Shown here piece after piece: positions 11,318-23,011 of a DNA stretch of 64,000 bases. The DNA is taken from assembly GCA_963931925.1 (NCBI GenBank), contig OZ007569.1:71287118-71351117 (forward strand), given 5' to 3'. Position numbers and translations under genes: made by a program. The stretch is from Onchidella celtica (lineage: Eukaryota > Mollusca > Gastropoda > Systellommatophora > Onchidiidae). The stretch's first letter is position 1, and every line of letters begins with the position of its first letter. The notes under the pieces were generated by a model that was not told the DNA's origin, made no database searches, and worked only from the letters and a program-made list of their open reading frames with translations.

Positions 11318-12905
11318 GTTGTTGTGAGTACGTACCCCCCCCCCCCCACCAGGCGTTTCGAGCTAGGGGCGCATGCTATCCCTAGCCCCGACCTTATCCT
11401 CAATCCTAAATCTTATCGAATCCATAACCCTGCTCCCTACCCTTTCAACCCCCCCCCCCAAAAAAAAGGAAAACAAAAAGAAAATCTGAAAGAATAACTG
11501 TAACAAATCCCAGATTGGGGGATGTCCTTAATACGACAGACGAACAATCACAAACAAACAAGTATAGCAATTAACAAAACAGACAAGCCGGCTCACACAT
11601 TTATTATAACATTAATAAGTACAATGCAATAAATACCATACAGTACTCGTTCCCCTCAATCATTCCTTCCACTTCCAATTCCACGGCAGTATATTCACTT
11701 CTTTAAAATATGAAATTTTGGCCTCAGCCTAACATCAATGTCTGCACTACCTTGCAGTACAATATCTTAATACCTATATCTCATAAGACCTTGCAGTACA
11801 ATATCTTAATACATATATCTCATAAAACCTTGCAGTACAATATCTTAATCCATATATCTCATAAATAGGGCAGCCTCGATTCCCCGAGTCAGACTGCTAC
11901 TGATACTGTGCTGCCTGTCGGCCTTACGCCACAGCTACCCTTGGCGGAAGCACCCAGATACTGGCGTACATCCCCAGCCCTGTCTATGTCCTCTAGGTCC
12001 TGACGGTGGCATCACAGCCCGACCCCGTCACTTCAGTTACGGCCGCTACAGCTTACAGTCTGTACCCGGCACTTCAGTTACAGCCGCTACAGCTTACAGC
12101 CTGTACCCGGCACTTCAGTTACAGCCGCTACAGCTTACAGCCTGTACCCGGCACCTAAAAAAAATAACATCACATCTCTATAATACTATGTACTTACTAT
12201 ACACTCACCACTCACTACGACCCATCAAGCGTACACACAACATTCCACATTTCACCCACCACACAGCCAACACTCACGCAAACACTACACAGCCGAACAT
12301 CTCTACTGTAACACAAACTCACAGTATTACACAGCACTCCGACTATGCTAAAAACCCATGCTCCTAATATCCGTATCTCGCTCATTATTCACATCAATTT
12401 ATACAGTAATGAATTACTTGCACACTCCTTAAGTCCTCGCATACAACTTATTTGTATCATTATCATCATCAGAATATAGTAGATTTATCATCACAATTAC
12501 AAATCCTTATAATTCAACCTACCAGTCTTCACTGGAATAAATCAAAACTCCCGACTGCCCCTCACACGTCTGTTCTCTTGAACTACTCAGCCTGCAGTGA
12601 CTTTTCATCACACAGACGTTACCTCAATAACTCCAAAACTGTGCTCATGTCACTGCACGCTTTCCAGTTAACTGTCTGCTTCAACTATCAGTGAGTTAAT
12701 CTTACAACTCTATACCCACTTTACCGCAATCCTTTTAATCGTGCTCACTCCACTTGTGACAATAATTAATCACAATTAATCGAGGTTGCTGTTAGGAGTA
12801 TGTCGGGAGCAGCTCTCGAGCTCTGGAGTCACAAAAGGCTTTAAATATTTACCGCTAACGAAAAAAAAAAAAGCAACCTTGTGGGACGTACGTACTAGTA
12901 ACAGC
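11318..12905. mobile_element. Family Y TIR element split by a solo LTR
   Basis: The outer ends, GTTGTTGTGAGTACGTAC on the left and GTACGTACTAGTAACAGC on the right, match the TIRs of the intact copies at 45334 and 54400. The interior (CTTATCGAATCCATAACCC, then GAAAATCTGAAAGAATAA) also matches in inverse orientation. The interruption is the LTR at 11499-12761. After removing it, the remaining element is about 325 bp. Confidence 0.8.
11499..12761. mobile_element. Solo LTR, 1263 bp, nested in family Y
   Basis: It begins TGTAACAAATCC and ends CTTGTGACA. The flanks are ATAAC and ATAAT. Intact Y copies read ATAAT at this point, so the left copy has mutated by one base. Inside are two short tandem blocks: a unit of about 39 bp (CCTTGCAGTACAATATCTTA ...) three times at about 11751-11868, and a unit of about 41 bp (CACTTCAGTTACAGCCGCTA ...) three times at about 12028-12153. 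No coding sequence is present. Confidence 0.8.
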
Positions 12906-12909
12906 AAGT

Positions 12910-13415
12910 ATTAATCCTAATTATTACATTGGTAAAATCCTCAAACGTTTTTTTTATATATCTGAAAAGAATTCTGTAAATAGATCTACGTTGTAGATCT
13001 GAGCTCTTTTAGAATGGACTAGATAAGATCAGGACTAAGTCACATTTGAGCTATTTCGAGAAAAAGACAAAAAAAACAACCCTTTGGACTTAACCTTCTT
13101 TTTGCATTGGTGTGTCTCACTTCCAAATCAAACTTTCTCAGCGCTGGTTAACGATAGAACGATGACGTAATCTCGTTCTTCAACCAACCTTTTCAACTGT
13201 TTTTTTCTATGGGGACTTCAAATGCACCAGACAGCTGCGAGTACATGGGAATGTCCTGCCTGTCATTTCATCACTGCAGTCAGTAAATGCCAAACTCTCT
13301 GATTCTGAAGACTTCGATGAAACTGAGACAAATTGGTGCTTTACTGTAAACAGACACAACACCCACAAAAACGTTTTGCGCAGTATCTGACCCGAATAGG
13401 TTAACTAGGGCGTTA
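12910..13415. other. Intergenic, AT-rich, no gene recognised
   Basis: The sequence contains short T-runs and A-runs and many stops. No repeat family was recognised. Confidence 0.45.
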
Positions 13416-13424
13416 TAGAGCAGG

Positions 13425-13862
13425 AAATAATTTGTAGCCTGTACATATTAAGTTTGTATTTTGTATACTTCTTTGGTCCCATTTGCGAAATTTGCGTCAA
13501 TCTCATTGCAGCTCAGTTACAACTGGAACAGACACGTCGTCGCCACAGTGCAGCCGACGTTTTTCGAGGGTAGGGTGGGGGGGGGGGATTATTTATTTAT
13601 TATTATTTTTGTAACTTTGCCCGGGCAGCCACCTTTTTAGGTCTGCTCTCCTCGAGGTCCAACTGCCAAGGTATCTTTAACTTGAGAAACGTGTACACGG
13701 GTCATCCGGGTTTTTCCTCCTTATCCGAGAAGACTAGGTACTAGATCCTTCCTCCCATAATATCAGGGACAGGACCCCCCCCCCCAAAAAAAAAAAATCC
13801 AACATGCCTGCACCGACCGGGGTTCGAACCCGGTACCTTCGGCATGAGACCAACGTATCCCC
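13425..13862 (-). mobile_element. tRNA-headed SINE, tail type B, A-box region deleted
   Basis: On the minus strand the B box GGTTCGAACCC-like motif is intact near 13825, but the head lacks about 20 bp that carry the A-box side. The core follows. The tail is type B, with the segment GGCGACGACGTGTCTG and a TGCAATGAG...-like stretch towards 13425. A C-run joined to an A-run sits in the linker at 13768-13798. Confidence 0.8.
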
Positions 13863-13999
13863 TGAGGGGAAGAGAGGAAAAAAAGGGGGGGGGGAGAGTA
13901 TTATGTATGTGAATCGTGGCTGATGATCCCTCTCTATTTATCTTGTCTATTTGATGTTCCTCCCTCCACATGCGTGAAATTAATTTCTTCTCAAATTGA

Positions 14000-14625
14000 C
14001 TTGGACCCGATAGAATTCATCTCTTCAGTCTGGTTAAACAAGCCGGGCCGCTTTTCTGAACAAGAGGTCATGGGTAACCTTGACCCTCCAACTGAATGAG
14101 CTTCATTAGTCCCGCCCGGTGAGCTCGTGCGGCCATGTCACACTCGTGTGCGCAGACTCGTCACGAAAACCGGATGTTAGTTCGTGTCGGTTCGGAGAAC
14201 CGCGAAGTTGAGAGTTATTCACTCTTGGGTCAAAAAATCTGTGACCCCTGGTTGGACCAAAATAGAAGCCGTGCAAAAACTTAATGAGAAGTTTTCATTT
14301 GGAATGTATTTACCAAGACACGGGATACCGAGACGGTTCAGTTCGCCAAATTCCGTCCCTCGACTTGGGCGGGTATCATCGATGTCAACAATGCAACAGT
14401 TCGCACCACGTCCCTTCATGATAGAACGACAAAGACCAGTACCACAGAGCTCTGTGAGTAGTTCCCACCGTGTTTATACGCGCGTAAAATGTGGACATAT
14501 AGTGAAAGGAGGAATGGTCCGTCTCGGTATTCTGTGTTTCGGGTATTTATGTCAACACTGAAGGTATTAAGACTGATAGTGACTGTGGATTTTGTCGTCC
14601 AGGCATACTTCGAGCAAATGATTCC
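14000..14625. other. Unassigned region with one 125-codon open frame
   Basis: The plus-strand frame at 14184-14561 reads like ordinary protein composition (…TKIEAVQKLNEKFSFG…). It has an in-frame stop just upstream, no recognised domain, and a weak possible donor near 14453. I cannot call it a gene. It may be part of an unrecognised repeat. Confidence 0.25.
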
Positions 14626-14629
14626 CCGG

Positions 14630-14895
14630 GATGTGATTTTTTTCCGTGCGAGCTTTAGCAAATTCAGGAGCGGAGCAGCAACACATCCCCAAACACAGGT
14701 CATCGGCTAAGGGATTTCTCGTCCCATCGAACACTGCCATGGGTGCTGCAGTCTCTGGACTGTGCCTGAGGTATGACTCTGAACGTCACCGAAAATCCCT
14801 GGGATGTGTGGGAGCTGTCCTGGGTTTTGAGGGTGTGTTGCAGCCCCGCTCCTGAATTTGCTAAAGCTCGTACGGAAAAAAAAAAAATCACGCCC
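14630..14895. mobile_element. Foldback element, about 265 bp
   Basis: The left arm (CGAGCTTTAGCAAATTCAGG at about 14651) returns inverted at 14852-14872, with a matched T-run on the left and A-run on the right. The arms extend about 60 bp inward. The loop is about 120 bp. There is no coding sequence and no target duplication that I can fix. Confidence 0.75.
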
Positions 14896-14899
14896 CCGG

Positions 14900-15725
14900 G
14901 ATGACTTCAGCGTGGTAGATCTAAACCAATCAGAATAGGCTTTTTTTAATGGTGTAAACATTTGCATTGCCCAACAAGGCCCGAGCGGATGTGTGTTCGA
15001 TACTTGATAACGCTGGCAAATTTGATTGGATGGAACTCGCGTTGATAGAGTCACGTGATGGCACGCTACTAATCAGAACGCACGGTGTTAAGCAGGTTTG
15101 TCTTTCCGCGGTAAACATGCACCCAGATACAGTGAATGTTAAGGTTTTTTAAATCACAGGTGAACTATCGACGTGACCAAACTTGTCGCTGAAGTAGAGG
15201 CGACTCCACCTCTTGGCTACAGGTGGTCGTAAAAACCATAACAAGTTTCAGACATAATCCCCCTGTCGCTGATTGTTTTGGAGCCGCCCATAAAGTATAT
15301 GGGCTCAGAGTGGCAGAGCGGAGGAGGAACAGGTTAAGGTGGGGGGGGGGGGGCAGATTGGTCCAGAGCCAAGGTGCTCGCCTCTCATGTACGCACATTT
15401 CGTATGGCTGAATAGGAATTTTGAAATACTTTTCCCTCACGCGCCACTAATGGAGGATTTACAAATTAATCCTGGCAAACAAACAAAGAGCTACAGTAAA
15501 ATCCGTAAATTATTTCGGGACACAAATGTTACATTAACTCTTTCCATACCCTCGCGAACATGCCGAAAATGTTAATGTTGACAAAAGGATTTGACTGCAT
15601 TGAAGGCGGCAGTAAAGTGATTGTCTTGTGACGTGTAAAAGGGAACAACTTGTGTAAGGCGGACAATGGCATTGGTACATTAATCTTGTCCACTTTCAAT
15701 CTCCCTCGGGCAATTAGTACTATGG
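14900..15725. other. Intergenic, no gene recognised
   Basis: A G-run lies at 15339-15352. A 91-codon minus frame (15165-15440) and others show no known motif. Confidence 0.4.
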
Positions 15726-15838
<113 letters not shown>

Positions 15839-16444
15839 GTGGGGGGCAGAAGCTGATTTATCCCGAGCAACGCCAGGATCCAACATCCAGTGTGAATATT
15901 CTCGAATGTTTTGTATGAATAAAACGCCTAAATGAGTTAGAAATGACATCATAAGCCTGCGACTTCATTTCGGATTTGAGCAGATGGGTCTCAATTTATC
16001 TAAATGTCATTCTTTCTCTAGGGTCAAAACTGAAAAACGAAAGTCGATTACAGGTCAGTTATACATGGCACAGAGAACGCTCGCGGGTCTGAGGGTGACA
16101 ATAATTGAATAATGTAGAATTCATGTGAATTTGCGTTAAATTTCTCTTGGGCAACAAACGTGTCAAATGTATCGGGCCTGAATCATACGGCGATACTTAA
16201 GTCTGTCGGCTATCAGAGCACACACAATATAGGTGGAATGCGCATGACGTCACAGAGTTTTTGTTTGTACTTCCGCCAAACAAGATTTGGGAGAGGTATG
16301 GAGGGGGGGAGGGGGGATGTGACAGGAAGAGAACGCTGTAGTTGAAAATGAGAACCTTGATCCCCAAATGTTTCAGCGACAAGAGAAAGTTTCTCACAGA
16401 GACATAAATGGCAAACTCTAAGCTGAGTTTGAATAATGAGAAGT

Positions 16445-16451
16445 ACACACA

Positions 16452-16490
<39 letters not shown>

Positions 16491-16505
16491 ACACACATAT
16501 CCACA
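16445..16505. repeat. (CA)n microsatellite
   Basis: A nearly pure CA run. The flanking sequence (15840-16440 and 16510-16895) shows no recognised gene. Confidence 0.95.
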
Positions 16506-16897
16506 CAGCCATGTTGCCAGGAAAGTAGTGTCCCAAACTGGCATACGTGAACCTCTGGGTTTGTCTACCGGAGACCGGATACCGATGTCAGAACTGGCTA
16601 ATTGAGCAGCTCCGCCATGCCAGCGACCAGGAATGGCAACAATTATCTCCCCATGTCCATGTAACAAATCATTAATTATGTGCCCCTGAATGATGATATC
16701 TGAGCTGGGCGGGGCCCGGGCAAAGCCGCAGTCAGGACCGCTGAGGGAGGAAATTCGCTAACATTGAGGATTCTCTCCTCTTGAACATCAACTCTTTCCT
16801 TTCTCCTATAGAAGTTATCGTTAACGATTATTCTCCAAGCTCTCGAAACAGTATTTTTGTTAGCTTTCCAAATAAACCTAACTATAATAGCAGAGCA

Positions 16898-17357
16898 TTT
16901 TCATCCTCTCTCTTTCTCTTTGCCTCTCTCCCCCTATACGTCCTGTCCCTATGCTCTCTCTCTTTCTCTCTGTCTGTCTATCTTTTGACTCTTTCTGTCA
17001 GTCTCTCTCTTTTTCTCTGTCTGTCTCTCTCCCTTTCTCTCCTTCCTCTGTCCGGGCTGTCTCTCCTTCTCTCTCTATTTCTCTCTCTCCCCTCTCTCTC
17101 TCTCTCTCTCTTCATCCATCCTCTCTTTTTCTCTCTCTGTCTCTTCCTGTCCTCATCCTGCCTGCCTCTTTGCTCTCTCTCTTTCTCTCCTCATTCTGTC
17201 TCTGTGCTCTCTCTCTCTCTTTCTCTCTTTTTTCTTTCTCTCCCTCTCCCCTATTCTCTCTTCATACTTCCTCTCTCTGTCCTCTCTCTCTCTTTCTCTC
17301 TCTCTTTTTCTTTCTCTCCCTATCCCCCATTCTCTCTTCATACTTCCTCTCTCTGTC

Positions 17358-17399
<42 letters not shown>

Positions 17400-17400
17400 G
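16898..17400. repeat. CT-rich low-complexity tract ending in (CA)n
   Basis: The pyrimidine tract includes a local duplication of about 85 bp: the phrase CCCATTCTCTCTTCATACTT recurs near 17250 and 17328. It ends in (CT)n followed by (CA)n. The serine-rich frames are repeat translations. Confidence 0.9.
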
Positions 17401-17604
17401 AATTTGGTGTCTCCAGCAGTAAGACAAAGAATCCACTGTAGCCAGCACAGTTTCCTAATAAACTCTAAGAAACAGAACGCTGACATAGGAAAATAATGTA
17501 CAGTAGAAACAGGAAGACTGGACCTTTGATGACGCATGGAAGACATCAGATTGGTTGGAGAACGGGTAGGATGGCGGGTGCGGAAGTGTCAGGGGCAGGA
17601 AAGG

Positions 17605-17635
17605 AAGGGGGGGGGGGGGAGGGGAGGGAGGGGAG
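17605..17635. repeat. G homopolymer and GGGA run
   Basis: A G-run of about 12-13 followed by GGGA repeats. Confidence 0.85.
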
Positions 17636-17764
17636 GCTATGTCTGTGTGATTGACTGGTATAATGGTGGATTCCGTCCCCTGAAACCATTAGATCAGTAC
17701 CCACACCGGCTTTCTCTACTTGCTAATAGGTTTGTGCTCTGTAACCCTGGGTACTTTTGTCTTT

Positions 17765-18215
17765 TCCTTCAGCTCTCTCTCTCTCTCACTTTCTCTCTCT
17801 CTCTTTTACTCTCTTTCTACTTCTTCCTCTTCCTCTTTTTCTTGTTCTTCTTCTCCATCTCTCTCTCTTTTTCCTCCCTGTCTTTCTGTCTCTCTCTCTT
17901 TTACTCTCGTTCTTATTCTTGTTCTTCTTCTTCTCTCTCTCGTTTCTCTTCCGCCTCTCTCTGTGTCTTTCTCTCTCTCTTACCCTCATTCTTCTCCTGT
18001 TCTTCTTCTTCTCTCAATATCTCAACCCCCTCTCCTTTTTTGTCTCTCTCTCTCTCTTACCTTCTTTCCTCTTCTTCATTTTCTTCTTCTTCTTCTGCCT
18101 TTCTATCTCCTTTCTCCCCCTCTCTCTTTCTCTTTCTCTTTCTCTCGTTCTTCTTCCTTTTTTCTTCCTTTTATTCTTCTTCTCTATCTGTCAGTCTCTC
18201 TCCATCTATTTCTGT
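17765..18215. repeat. CT- and CTT-rich low-complexity tract
   Basis: Imperfect CT and CTT repeats occur across about 450 bp. There is no protein evidence. Confidence 0.9.
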
Positions 18216-18534
18216 CCCTCTTGCTGATTGATTTAAATGAAATGCGTCAAAACCGAGACAGACCCGACTTTAATTAGCGTGCTGGAAGCTTTTGTGATGC
18301 ACTTACTAGTGACGTCATCGAATAAGGCAGAATTTTCAGGGAAATACAGACAGATAGTGAAACTTCAGACGGCACTTGGCCAGAATCACTGGGTATAGAC
18401 CCTTTTCACTTCCGCGTTACGGTTGTTTGCGGGGAGCCGCACGGCTTCGAAAAGCACCGTGTAGGGCAAAAACCTCCACTTGTCTTAGTGATGGCATCTG
18501 AATATGTGCACAGTCTAAGCAAAGATGCATTTTT

Positions 18535-18611
18535 ATGCCAGAACCAGCAGGTAACGGGTTTGTACAGTTAGGTGCCCAACAAGAGGATGGCATCGTTCGA
18601 CTGTTGTCCAC
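18535..18611 (-). pseudogene. Possible THAP-like zinc-finger start (transposon relic?)
   Basis: On the minus strand from 18611 the frame starts MDNSRTMPSSCWAPNCTN. The pattern M-P-x-x-C-x4-C-x-N resembles the first zinc pair of a THAP domain, which heads P-element transposases and many host regulators. The later THAP residues (the FP-x-D and W motifs, the second Cys-His pair) are not visible in this or a neighbouring frame, so at most a fragment is present. It lies just outside the family S element at 18648. This could be chance. Confidence 0.25.
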
Positions 18612-18647
18612 CGCTTCCGCCCTACAAGTACACTAAGATCCGAGAAC

Positions 18648-19123
18648 ATGGTGTCTTATAGTGGAGACACGCTAGATCCCGTTGCGAAAAGAAGGAAAAA
18701 GAGATAGAATAAAACATTACAGAGCATAGAAGGTGTTGATCTGTACAAGCTACCAAAGGACAGGTGGCCGACTAACAACCGACCGAGCTGCCAATCATCA
18801 CATATCCTAACATCCTTCATTCTTTAGTGCCGAACACAGTGCCCACACATTTGATCAGTTCAATTTAAGTGTCTTTTTCTATCTTTGAAGCTGGAAATGC
18901 TTTTTCTGTTCATACCTTGCCCCACAAACGTCTTCATCTCTCACTCAGTTCCTCTGCTACCTCCCTCTCACGTGTACGAGTCCCTGGTACAGAAAGAAAA
19001 GCCTTTGCTTTTGTCCGGCGTTCGATCTCGGCAACCAAACTAGCACAAATGGTAGGCATTTCCCAGTGCATTTACCAGTGCAATGGCGGGCGGAAGTAAA
19101 CAAAGTGGGCGTGTGACGTCATG
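18648..19123 (-). mobile_element. Family S element (476 bp), copy 1
   Basis: The ends are short inverted repeats (CATGGTGTC ... GACGTCATG). The reverse complement matches 23012-23832 along its length, for example TCGTACACGTGAGAGGGAGG and the stretch ending GAACTGATCAAATGTG. This copy lacks the 328-bp U insertion seen in copy 2, so it supplies the empty site. There is no coding capacity. Confidence 0.75.
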
Positions 19124-19202
19124 TTCCTTCAACTTATACACAGACAGGTAGGTAGACAGGCAGATAGAAGAGAGGGAGAGGTGGGGACAAGGACATACAG
19201 GA

Positions 19203-19304
19203 GGACAGGTAGATAGATAGATAGACAGACAGACAGCAAAACAGACAGACAGAGATAGATAGACAGACAGATAGATAGATAGACAGATAGACAGATTGAT
19301 AGAC

Positions 19305-19362
<58 letters not shown>

Positions 19363-19474
19363 GTAGATAAATAGACATATAAATAGAGAGATAGGTAGAT
19401 AGATAGATAAATCGACTGATAGATGGATAGATAGATAGAGATAGATAGAGAGATAGATAGAGAGATAGATAGAG

Positions 19475-19540
<66 letters not shown>
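19203..19540. repeat. (GATA)n microsatellite
   Basis: GATA and GACA tetranucleotides run for about 340 bp, with the purest run at 19483-19540. It produces long SIYL-type frames that are artefacts. Confidence 0.97.
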
Positions 19541-19541
<1 letters not shown>

Positions 19542-19549
19542 CACCCACC

Positions 19550-20435
19550 CACCAGTTTTCCAATAAAATGCCAATTATCCGTTTAGAGAATAACTCACCC
19601 GGACCAGGCAAATATCCAATCAAAGAGTGGATGATTACCAGCACCATATTTCACCACATCAAAGACCCGAGTACCCAATATTTGTCGCTCCCCGATACAG
19701 CGAGTAAATTGTCCGACTCAGGTTCGCTTCAACTGGTGAAGTGAAAGATCTATTCTCCTTGTTAAATGAGAAATTTTAAAATGAAAAGGGAAAAAATCAA
19801 TAGCAGATCGAGTCCGAGTTTCCCTAGGGGATAGGGAGGGAGGACGATGAAGGGGGGGGGGGGGGATTCGACGGAGTTTAAATGTTATGGTTGAGTTCAG
19901 TAGACAAGAGTTGCCGCCCCGGGCCACGCGCCACCCATCATGCAACAGTTCAAGTAAAGACGTCATTTTGTTTACGGCACTCTGGCGAGAGGAATTGGTG
20001 TGGGCGTGCACGTCAGGCAGGAAGATCTCCAATGCCGGATGAAAGAGAACCATGAAACGGAACTGTCCTGATTCGCGTGAACATTGTCCGTGCTTGCACA
20101 GGTTTGTATACTCACGCATTGCATAATTACGTTTATTTGGCAAACGATTTAAAAAAAAAAAAACTAGATGAGGTACCCGGCACTATCCGGGATAAACCTG
20201 TGAGCCCACCGTTTTATAACTCTCTCTTGGTCTGGCCTAGAATCCATATTCTACAGTCTTACTACAGATTTCATGCACACCAGAGCGATATCACTCATTT
20301 CTGGTAGGGAAACAGCGCGCACGGTGCGGTGGGCTAACTACGGGGAGCCAAAACAAATATTATTGTATTTTACATTTTTACAGATATTTATTTAAAAAAT
20401 ACCTGAAACTTAAATCAACACAGTCGGCCGTTGCA
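19550..20435. other. Intergenic, no gene recognised
   Basis: A G-run lies at 19852-19864. The 141-codon minus frame (19718-20143) has no recognisable motif. Confidence 0.4.
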
Positions 20436-20440
20436 TATGC

Positions 20441-20590
20441 GATTTCGCTGGATTAGTTGACACTTGAGAAAATTATTTTTATAATTTTTGAAACTGTCAT
20501 GTAGGCTGTAGAACCGAAAAATAAAAACGGCCAAAATTACACCACAATGAATTACTCCCGCCACTATTTTCTTTAAGATTGGCATGCAGC
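20441..20590. repeat. Dispersed repeat V, copy 1
   Basis: The phrases GATTAGTTGACACTTGAGAA and TGAATTACTCCCGCCACT recur in the same order at 60802-60925. The repeat is unclassified. No TIR or tail was identified. Confidence 0.55.
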
Positions 20591-20645
20591 ATGTTGTCCA
20601 ACATAAATCCCTGGCGATGTTTGTTGTGAGAGAAATTATTGTTAG

Positions 20646-20983
20646 GGGACCGAATAGAGAAGTTCGTCTAGAGGCAAAGTGCTCGCCTCTCATACCCGAA
20701 AGTACCGGGTTCGAATCGTGGTCGGTGCAGGCATGTTGGAATTTGGGGACTTTTTCTCATATTTTCCTGTCCCTGATCCTATGGTAGGTAAGATCGAGCA
20801 CCTAGACTATAGTCTTCTCCGGATAAGGACGAAAAACTCGGAGGGCCCGTGTACACTTGGCGCACGTTAATGATACCTTGGCAGTTGAACATCGAGAAGA
20901 GCAGGCCGAACAGGCCGTTGCCAGGGCAAAATTAAATAAGAAAACAAACTGTCTCTACCACTCCCTCTCTCCCCCCCCCCAAA

Positions 20984-21015
<32 letters not shown>

Positions 21016-21145
21016 CAACAACTGCCGACCGGCGCTGCACTGCGGCGACGACGTGTCTGCTCCAGCTGTAGTAATTGGGTTGCAATGACACTAAAGTAAA
21101 TTTCCCAACTGGAGTAAAAGAAGTATACATACAAACAAAGAACCA
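20646..21145 (+). mobile_element. tRNA-headed SINE, tail type B with (CAA)n
   Basis: The head has CGTCTAGAGGC (A-box side) and B box GGTTCGAATCG. The core is complete, ending GAGAAGAGCAGGCCGAACAG. A C-run and a (CAA)n run follow, then the type B tail (GCGACGACGTGTCTGCTCC ... TTGCAATGACAC) and an A-rich end. The (CAA)n spacer is shared with the copy at 35455. Confidence 0.85.
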
Positions 21146-21231
21146 TAGAGAAAATACTTAATTATGTTCACTGCTCATCTACAGCTTTCTATGTAAAACA
21201 CTTCGGCGCCCTAATAACAACTGCCTCTGTG
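21146..21231. mobile_element. Family Z short element, diverged copy
   Basis: ATAGAGAAAATACTTAATT ... CGCCCTAATAACAAC aligns with the other Z copies, but the ends are eroded. Confidence 0.5.
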
Positions 21232-21234
21232 AAA

Positions 21235-21655
21235 TCACGGAAATGTTGAGTTGACAGTCATTTGTGTACAGCACAGATTATGTGTGCAGATCTACATGTT
21301 GCCACAGAGATGGATCTTACACACAGGCCTTACACCAACCCTACGGAAATACGATGTATAGGATTGACCTCAAGTTTGCTCTTAGATATGACATCCTTCC
21401 AAGGCAGAACCGCTAGTTACGACATCATGCCGACGTCAGTTTGATGTAAGAAATTCACCCCTAATGTAGAGCTAGCTAGCCGATGTAAATCCTATACAAA
21501 TCAACGTAGGGATGCTAGTTGGGAATACAAATGTGGAATTTTTTTGCTTGTTCTGAGAGGACACTTGCGCTGGGGCTGGAAATCTTGATTGTAAACGTTG
21601 TCAGAGAAGGCAGGAGAGTAATGGAATAAGTGAGGGATGCGTGAAGGTGGAAGTG
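21235..21655. other. Intergenic, no gene recognised
   Basis: No recognised motif, repeat family or tandem structure. Confidence 0.4.
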
Positions 21656-21699
21656 TTGCTAAGTTAGAAGAGTATGGGCCGAAGAGAGAGAGGAGGGGA

Positions 21700-21705
21700 A
21701 GGAAG

Positions 21706-21761
<56 letters not shown>

Positions 21762-22035
21762 GGGTGAGAGAGAAGAAGGAAAGTGAGAGAGGAAGATAAA
21801 AGGGAGAAGAGTGCTGGAGAAAGAGAGAGAGGGGTCTGAGGAAAGAAGAGAGAGAGAGAGGGAGAGAGAAAAAGAGATACAGAGAGAGAGAAGGCAGAAA
21901 AAGAGATGGCAGGGAGAGAAATTAAGAGAGAATGCGAGAAAGAGATAAAGAAGAGGGGAGAGAGAGAAGAGAAGATGGAGAGCGAGAAGAGAGAGATGGA
22001 TGAGAAGGACAGAGAGAGAGAGAAAGGGAGAGCCC
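21700..22035. repeat. (GA)n and purine-rich low-complexity tract
   Basis: A pure (GA)n run at about 21708-21755 is followed by degenerate GAGA and GGAA sequence. Confidence 0.92.
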
Positions 22036-22039
22036 CCCC

Positions 22040-23005
22040 AATGACGTACTCCACAAAGAATTTACTCACAACGCACGTGAAATTTACACCCAGTAATTTG
22101 TGTCCAAATGTTTTAACACCCGAAATGAAAACCGGCCCGTAGGAAATCGATATCCTCTCACCTTTTTAAATATGATTGATTAGTGAACGTTTTCCTCATC
22201 AATGGGCCGACAATGAAGGGCATGTGATCTGTGAATGAGGGGTGAATGCACGCTGAAATGTCACTCGCAAATATGGAACGTGAGTGAAGACAAGAAACTC
22301 GGCGAAATGCTAATTGGTTTGTTGTGAAGGCTGATAGACAATCCCCTGCCCAACATAAAGAAAAGATTAGTCCAAGAATATGTGAAAATGAAGACTAGTT
22401 GGAATAATATACTCGAAACAAGAATTTAAAAAAAAAATTACATTCAAAACCAAGAGGTTATAAAAAAAGAAGATGAAAGTTAAAATACGATGATATATAT
22501 AAAAAAAAAAGGTACATCATTTTCAATTGTTTCTTACAAGAGGCTTTGTAATCTTACTATAATTGAGCAAGAGAGTGAACCTGTAATCAGCTAAAACGTC
22601 TCGACTACGCCATCAAAAATTATGAAACTTGGTGTACTGCATCAATTTTTGACGAAGAGTTAAGTGGACACATTCATTCTGAACAAAAATCAGGCCCTAC
22701 TATTATTTATATTAAAAGTTTTTGAGCCGCAAAAACAGAGACGCATTTTCATCAGGTAGAACAGAAAAGTGTGACCGGAAATTACGTCCTTGACCTCTCT
22801 TTTCACATTGGTGGTCGAAAAGCAACGTTATCACATCTGTGATACAAGAAATTATGGTGTAACAGCAAGTTCTATTAGTCCTTGCATCGAATCCAAATGC
22901 CGTTTTACTGTAGCCTAGATCTAGATAATACGGTTGGGCCTGGTACATAGAAAATTTGCAAGATTTGCTTTGCCATGATCGACTAGTATACTATAATATA
23001 GGTTG
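22040..23005. other. Intergenic, AT-rich, no gene recognised
   Basis: The sequence has A-runs and stops in all frames. No family was recognised. Confidence 0.4.
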
Positions 23006-23011
23006 AACGAA

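Noticed and set aside
14184..14561. 125-codon frame as an exon
   Set aside because: In-frame stop directly upstream, no convincing acceptor and no recognised domain; left as unassigned.
18417..18611. Complete THAP-domain protein
   Set aside because: Only the first Cys-x4-Cys part is visible; the later conserved residues are missing, so it is listed only as a weak fragment.
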